From NCBI GenBank assembly GCA_003996215.1, contig QJPP01000055.1, positions 620,001 to 684,000 of the forward strand: 64,000 bases of DNA, given 5' to 3'. The translations under genes and the position numbers were made by a program. The number at the start of each line of letters is the position of its first letter. Position 1 is the first letter of the stretch. The stretch comes from Jaltomata sinuosa (taxonomy: Eukaryota > Streptophyta > Magnoliopsida > Solanales > Solanaceae). The notes under the pieces are model-generated. The model worked only from the letters and a program-made list of their open reading frames with translations. It did no database searches and was not told the origin of the DNA. Shown here piece by piece: positions 58,861 through 64,000 of the stretch.

Positions 58861-59250
58861 GGGTACGGTTGAAAATCACTAGGGGTGTTTAATCTGAACC
58901 TTTCAAGACCAAAAAACCCTCTACTGAGAGCAAAAACAGACAGATCAACCAAAAGAAAGACTACAAATAGAGCTTGAAATACTGGATGCATCAAAAACTT
59001 GGGAAGAAAGGGGTCATCTGAAAACCCTAATGAATAGGGCTAAAAAAAGGTAGAAGAAGAAGAAGAAAAAGTGAGTGGATGTGCTACAAAAGCATGTGCA
59101 TAATGAGTTGTTTGAGTGGTATATGTATTTTGCCAAGGTGGGGTCAAAGGTTCTTGAAGCAAAACTTTATCTTTCCCATGTATGATTGTGATTTGTGAGA
59201 GAGGGTGGTGGGGGTAGGGGTGGGGCGTGGGTGGGAGGAAAGAGAGAAGA
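58861..59250 (-). promoter_or_regulatory. Leader and proximal promoter of the EBF gene
   Basis: Next to the minus-strand ATG lies an A/C-rich plus strand (T/G-rich transcript) without upstream in-frame ATGs near the start. A GA-rich/GGGTGGGG block at 59195-59245 may be a core-promoter GA/CT element. No TATA box is certain. Confidence 0.35.
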
Positions 59251-59364
59251 AAAGGTACATGATGCAGATGCAATGAACCTTAAGTTTAAAGTATTGGAAG
59301 TTAGGTTCAATGTTTCTTCCAAGTATGGTCAATGTTCACATTTCACAATGTTCATTTCATTCCA

Positions 59365-59596
59365 TGTAATCTGTAGTTGATCATTTTTCTTTTTATACGC
59401 GTATTAAGAAATTATAAATAAAAAAATAATTTTAATAATTTATTTCTCAAAAAAAGAATTTAAAACTTTACAAATAAGTGTAAACACTTTTAAAAAAAAT
59501 TATTTAATATTTTTTAAATTTAATAAGATGATCAATTAATATGAGATAAGTATTTTTAGTATAGTGCTCGATTAATATAGGATAGGGAGAGTATGA
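59365..59596. mobile_element. MITE copy related to 29.2 kb
   Basis: GTAGTTGATCATTTTTCTTT at the left, ATTAAGAAATTATAAATA inside and GCTCGATTAATATAGGATAG at the right follow the same order as the element at 29206-29468. The left tip is decayed. Confidence 0.5.
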
Positions 59597-59805
59597 ATTA
59601 ATTGTATATGGTCCAGTTCAACTATTACACCAACACCTTCCTAGGGAAAAGGGTTAAATTTGTCCCTTCATCATGTAAAATGAATTTATTTTATCTTTTA
59701 TTATATTATTTCTTTTGTCTATTTTTATTTGTGTAATATTGATTTGACATAAAAGATAATAAATAAAATAATAATTTTACTATATCATTTTATTATATCA
59801 ATTGT

Positions 59806-59948
59806 GATTAGAAGGTCAAGATATCAAACCTTGGAAATAGCCTCTGATAGAAATGCAAGGTAAGGTTGCGTATAATAGACCCTTATGGTCGGGCTCTTCT
59901 CCGGACCCTGCGCAAGCGAGAGCTTTAGTGCATCGGGCTGCCCTTTTA
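59806..59948 (+). mobile_element. Second SINE copy, more diverged
   Basis: AATAGACCCTTATGGTCGGG, GAGAGCTTTAGTGCATCGGG and the end CTGCCCTTTTAAT match the SINE at 36030-36173. The B-box region has decayed (GATATCAAACC), and no clear target duplication is seen, so it is older. Confidence 0.8.
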
Positions 59949-60268
59949 ATAAATTCAATACTTTGAAAAATAATTATAGTTAATAATAAGAATAAATTAT
60001 TTTTAAATTTTTTAAATTGAACAAGTAAAAGTGAACATATATTTTTAGAAAATAATGGGCAAAGGGAGTACTAATTTAAAAATATCTCCATTATATATTA
60101 GTTAATACCCTATTTGATATTATAGGGTGTATAATTAATACATTTCAATTCATAATATTAATAATATTAGTATTTTAATATATAAGATAAATATGAATAA
60201 AGACACAAATACCTTCAAATCTCTTTTAAATCTTTTCCAAATTATTTTCAATTAACAAACGGTGATAT

Positions 60269-61028
60269 TAGGGGTAGGCATTCGGTTCTTCGGTTCGGTT
60301 TTGTCAAAGTTCGATTCGGTTCTTTGATTTTTGTTTTTGCAAAAATAAGCACCGAACACCGCACCAAACTAATTCGGTTCGATTTGATTTTTTTTAACTT
60401 CAGTTTTATTTTATTCGGTGTTTTTAAATTAGTTTTTCGGTGCAAATATAATAAAATGAGGATTAAAATTTACAATAACTTGACATGTTTGAATTTTATC
60501 TTAGCAGTTAGCACATTACAAATTTACAATTACAATTAGAAGTCACAAATCACTTACTGGGTTGGTCCTTCTCCTCCCTGGCTCCCCGTAAGAAACAACT
60601 TAATTAGGTACTTCCTCATCTTTCTATCTTTTCTTCTTTACTACTGCAAGTATAATACTAGTACAAAATTAATCTTGAAAACAAACATCCACAAGGTATA
60701 TGATCTCAAAGTTAAGAGAGTACAAAAATACGGCTAGAGAAATTTAGAACTTAAAATCTGTTAGTTCTGAGTTTAGAACTTAAAATATGTTAGTTGTAAA
60801 TATGTAATATAAATATTTTATAAAAAAATAATTAATAAAAATTCGATTCTTCGATGCACCGAAGAACCGCTACCTTAAAATCGAACACCAAACCGAAGAA
60901 CTAAAATACCAAAAAAAAAAATCAAAACCAAATTGAAGAATCGAAGAACCAAAACCGAAAAACCAAACTAATTTAGTTTGATTCGATTTTTCAATTTTTT
61001 GGTTCTCCGATTTTTATGCCCACCCCTA
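60269..61028. mobile_element. hAT-like non-autonomous element (760 bp), perfect 8-bp TSD
   Basis: Ends TAGGGGTAGGCA and TGCCCACCCCTA are inverted with one mismatch. GGTGATAT flanks both sides (60261-60268 and 61029-61036). Subterminal regions are dense in GGTTCGGTT and its complement, long known in plant hAT-type repeats. No transposase frame is present. Confidence 0.88.
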
Positions 61029-61039
61029 GGTGATATTGT

Positions 61040-62980
61040 TGTTTCATATGAAACTAAAATATCTATCACTTGAATATGAGCAAATATGTACAAGAGCTTG
61101 ATAACCAAAAAATGCATATTGATGATGAGCAGTGATCAAGATTTCACGTCCATCTTATTTATTTTCTTGATTTTTATGTTTTATATTTATATAGTATGGA
61201 TTATTTTTTTCAATTTATCAAAAAAAAAAAAAAAAAAATTAAGTGAGAATATCAAAAAAAAAAAAAATCAAGAATGAACAATAAAGTTTCGCAAAGAAAA
61301 TACACAAAAGCTATAAAATGTGGAAGATATTTTTGTAAATAAATAATATCTCTTAAAAAATATAGCAATACATATTATTTTTAATATATCAAATCAAATA
61401 CTGAATAAGAAATAAGCTCAGCATAACTAATTTCACTTCTACCAATCTCAACATTATCAATACACTCTATTCAATATTATTCTTGTACACTCTACCAAAC
61501 GACCTCTAAAAATTTTTTACATGCCACTACAAATTGATGATGTCATAAAAATGTGATAGTGACCCCAAAAGGCATATTCATATATATATTTGAATCTTTA
61601 TTTTATGTGAAAATATTACTGAATTTGTTTCAAATTATATTTTACCTTAAGAATATATTGTAAACATAAACTTAATTCTCACGTTACGATCTTAAGCACG
61701 ATGATTTTACAAAGAGACGTTATAGAAATATACCTAATGCGAAAGACATTAACACAAAGAAGAGCGAAAACGTTTGTTGAAAATTGATTTCGACCTTCTT
61801 GTCCTAGCGTTATGTTACCACAGCCGTCACTGATGAAAAAGTTTAGAGAATTATGTGGTAACCCTAATGGGTAGAAGGAGGATCAATTTTATAGAGGTTG
61901 AGATATAATCTAGTACATCCATCAAGTAACTGATCTAACGGATAAAATTTGTTCTTCATTAAATATTAGTTATGAGTTTTACATTAATTAAATCACATAT
62001 AAAATAATAAAATGCCTAACATTTTCTTACTTGGCTCAATGACCACATAACACTAATATTTAATAACATAAATATAAGTTAAGCATAAAATAAATCTCTT
62101 ATAATGTCCATCATACATATCATAATATGAACAATTACTAATGCGAATTATGACAGTTATACATAATTTTGTGCTACATATTTTCTTTTATATACTATAA
62201 CATTAGCATTATTATATCAGTTACATAATCTATAAAGCATTTAGCATTACAATTCATAATAATATCTCATTGAGACTTATCCTATAATTAATATCTCAAG
62301 ACATTAGTGATACATGCACCTTTGTGAAAAATAGAAATTCATTAATATATATCAAAAATTTATAATTAAGTTTAGAGTGTCAAAACATTATATGCACATC
62401 AATCATAAGTGCAATCAAGAATCATTATATGTACATATTCTTTAAATGACTTTTAATTGCAACATTCATTAATAGATTTACGATCATAAGATCACTTTAA
62501 TTAACACCCTTTATTTATAAATCTTCTCTTTGATGACAAAGTACTTCTATTTTATAAATTTAATATTTTTTTTGAGTAGTTTTATTCTTAGAAAAGAACA
62601 CCACTACAATATAACATAACCATCATAAATTTCAGCGACTTAATAATGACATTTATAATTTCAAATTTTGAGATAAAGATCTATCGTTATTATGCGTGCA
62701 TAATAACTTTAAACATAATGTGATAATTTTTGCCTTCATAATTAATAAGATGACAAGTTACTTAGCATTATTCTACATCATTGCTTCTTCGCATAATAGA
62801 AATAAATATCTAATTGTGAACTTTAATTATTACATTATTTAATAAAAATCTAAATCTGAAATATCCAATCAACTTTTATTAAATTGAATCTCATATACAT
62901 AAACATTTATCACTTGTTTTTTGTAGGTACCATAACAATTTATACATCTTTTCAGTGATTTATTAATAGGTGATATTTAT
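61040..62980. other. AT-rich DNA, likely decayed retroelement flank
   Basis: No frame is supported. The stretch follows the copia pol remnant on its 3' side, so the missing RNase H and 3' LTR might lie here, but I could not recognise them. Confidence 0.4.
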
Positions 62981-62989
62981 ACAACTTTT

Positions 62990-64000
62990 CTAAAAAAATT
63001 GAAGACATAATTTTTAAGACAATCCTTCAACTAATATGACTTATTATGAAATATTTCATTCATGTCAAAGAATGTTATCTTTCATTCTAATATTCTTTGA
63101 AAGGAAATTTTCATGCAAAATCACCAAATCTTTAGGAACAACTAATATATTATTAATATATAAAAATAAAATATAAACTTACTCCTACTGGTCATCTTTG
63201 ACATATTTGTCGATCAATGATATTTTTCTTTAATTTAAAAAATACTACAATATCATTAACTAAACTTAATATATCATATTCATGAGGTTTGTTTAAATTC
63301 GTATATTGACTTTTTAAATTTACACATCATTTGACTTTTTCCTTAAATTTTGAAACTTCGTGGTTGATCAATATATACTTTAAAAAATTTTACGAAAATG
63401 TATCACTATTATTTTTAATCGTATATATACCGTATGTATATGTAATATATACGCAATGTATATGTATACTGCCAAAAAAAAAATTCAAAGAAAATAGCCT
63501 CATGTATATCGAATGATCACTTCGGATAAGAACTTTATTCGAATGACCATTTTAGGTAGTAAATGATAAGTGGGTTATTTTTTGTGTAAGAAATTTAACA
63601 CAATAATCATTTTGTCTAATTTTTTCTAAATTTTATTCTCGAAATCTTTATTAAAAACGACAGTTTTCATATTCATTTGCTATCACTCTAAATTATAATG
63701 AGCCACTAAAATCAAAATAATTCTTAATGAGTCTTTCTTTGAGATTAATGAAAAGGTTTCTTTATAATCAATTCTTCCTTTTTGAATATAACACATGAGA
63801 ATAAGTCTGGTTTTGTATCATTCAACATTTTCATTTGAATAACACTTGTTCTTAATAATTCAACTGCACCCAATTTCATTTTAGAACTTTCTAGAAATTT
63901 AACAAGATTCTAAATTTTATTGTATATCATGAATTTTAACTCTCCTTTTATGGCATAAATTCATTTATAAGACTTAATACTTTTTATGATTTGTGAAAAT
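62990..64000 (-). pseudogene. Ty1/copia reverse transcriptase, heavily decayed, runs off the window
   Basis: On the minus strand, pieces of copia reverse transcriptase appear in order: IDYKETFSLISKKDSLRIIL (63720-63771), then QMNMKTV, CKFKKSIYEFKQTS (63280-63321), a KENIIDR-like piece and the remains of the YVDD region with stops in it. Frame shifts and stops separate them. A foreign stretch of about 250 bp (63340-63600), with TATACG/TATATAC repeats, interrupts the gene. The upstream half lies beyond the window. Confidence 0.8.

Noticed and set aside
61086..61277. 63-residue frame ending in a Lys run
   Set aside because: It is made from a poly-A tract next to the hAT-like element; no coding support.
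1..64000. CRISPR array, operon or bacterial-type systems
   Set aside because: The tandem repeats lack unique spacers, and everything is of plant nuclear type.

Overview
The window is plant nuclear DNA. It is strongly AT-rich, its genes are split by introns with GT..AG ends, and it encodes a nuclear-encoded chloroplast ATP synthase subunit, an Aux/IAA repressor and an EIN3-binding F-box protein. The repeats (a SINE tail ending in GGGCTGCCCTTT, an RTE-type LINE, many MITEs) fit a Solanaceae genome, probably Solanum or a relative. That placement is inference from memory of repeat families, not a search.

I support six intact protein-coding genes, left to right: a small hybrid proline-rich/8-cysteine secreted protein (558-944, +); chloroplast ATP synthase subunit b' (11986-12639, -, no introns); a five-exon U11/U12 snRNP 25 kDa-like ubiquitin-fold protein (14734-17878, -); a four-exon Aux/IAA protein (32098-33576, +); a WAVE-DAMPENED2-like/TPX2-domain microtubule protein with eight coding exons and a leader intron (46293-51572, +); and an EBF1/2-type F-box/LRR protein with one intron (55900-58860, -). 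They are not an operon. The only shared theme is loose: Aux/IAA and EBF are hormone-response repressors, for auxin and ethylene.

The rest is transposon debris. Pseudogene fragments include an RNase H domain (3.1-3.5 kb), an RTE LINE reverse-transcriptase C-terminus (18.4-18.9 kb), a Ty3/gypsy integrase piece in a WDL intron (49.5-49.9 kb), a Ty1/copia reverse transcriptase (63-64 kb) and a truncated beta-1,3-glucanase (53.2-53.6 kb). Elements with readable ends and target duplications include a 9-bp-TSD palindromic element with a second element in its centre (5.65-6.57 kb), a 276-bp solo LTR nested in the LINE tail (19.24-19.52 kb), two hAT-like elements with perfect 8-bp TSDs (27.09 and 60.27 kb), a Stowaway (52.06 kb), Tourist-like MITEs (12.88 and 17.34 kb) and a SINE with a perfect 16-bp TSD (36.03 kb).

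The most interesting structures are repeats. One is a foldback-type family seen three times (8.37-9.91, 9.90-11.10 and 19.75-21.72 kb): terminal inverted arms that turn from pyrimidine-rich to purine-rich surround an array of tandem repeats. Two copies meet head to head and make an imperfect palindrome of about 2.2 kb. Another is a composite family of ~140-bp tandem units with tRNA-like or hairpin modules (7.2-8.15, 21.74-24.05 and 35.4-36.57 kb). Recent local tandem duplications also sit in non-coding DNA next to or inside three of the genes (Aux/IAA promoter, WDL leader intron and intron 7, EBF intron).
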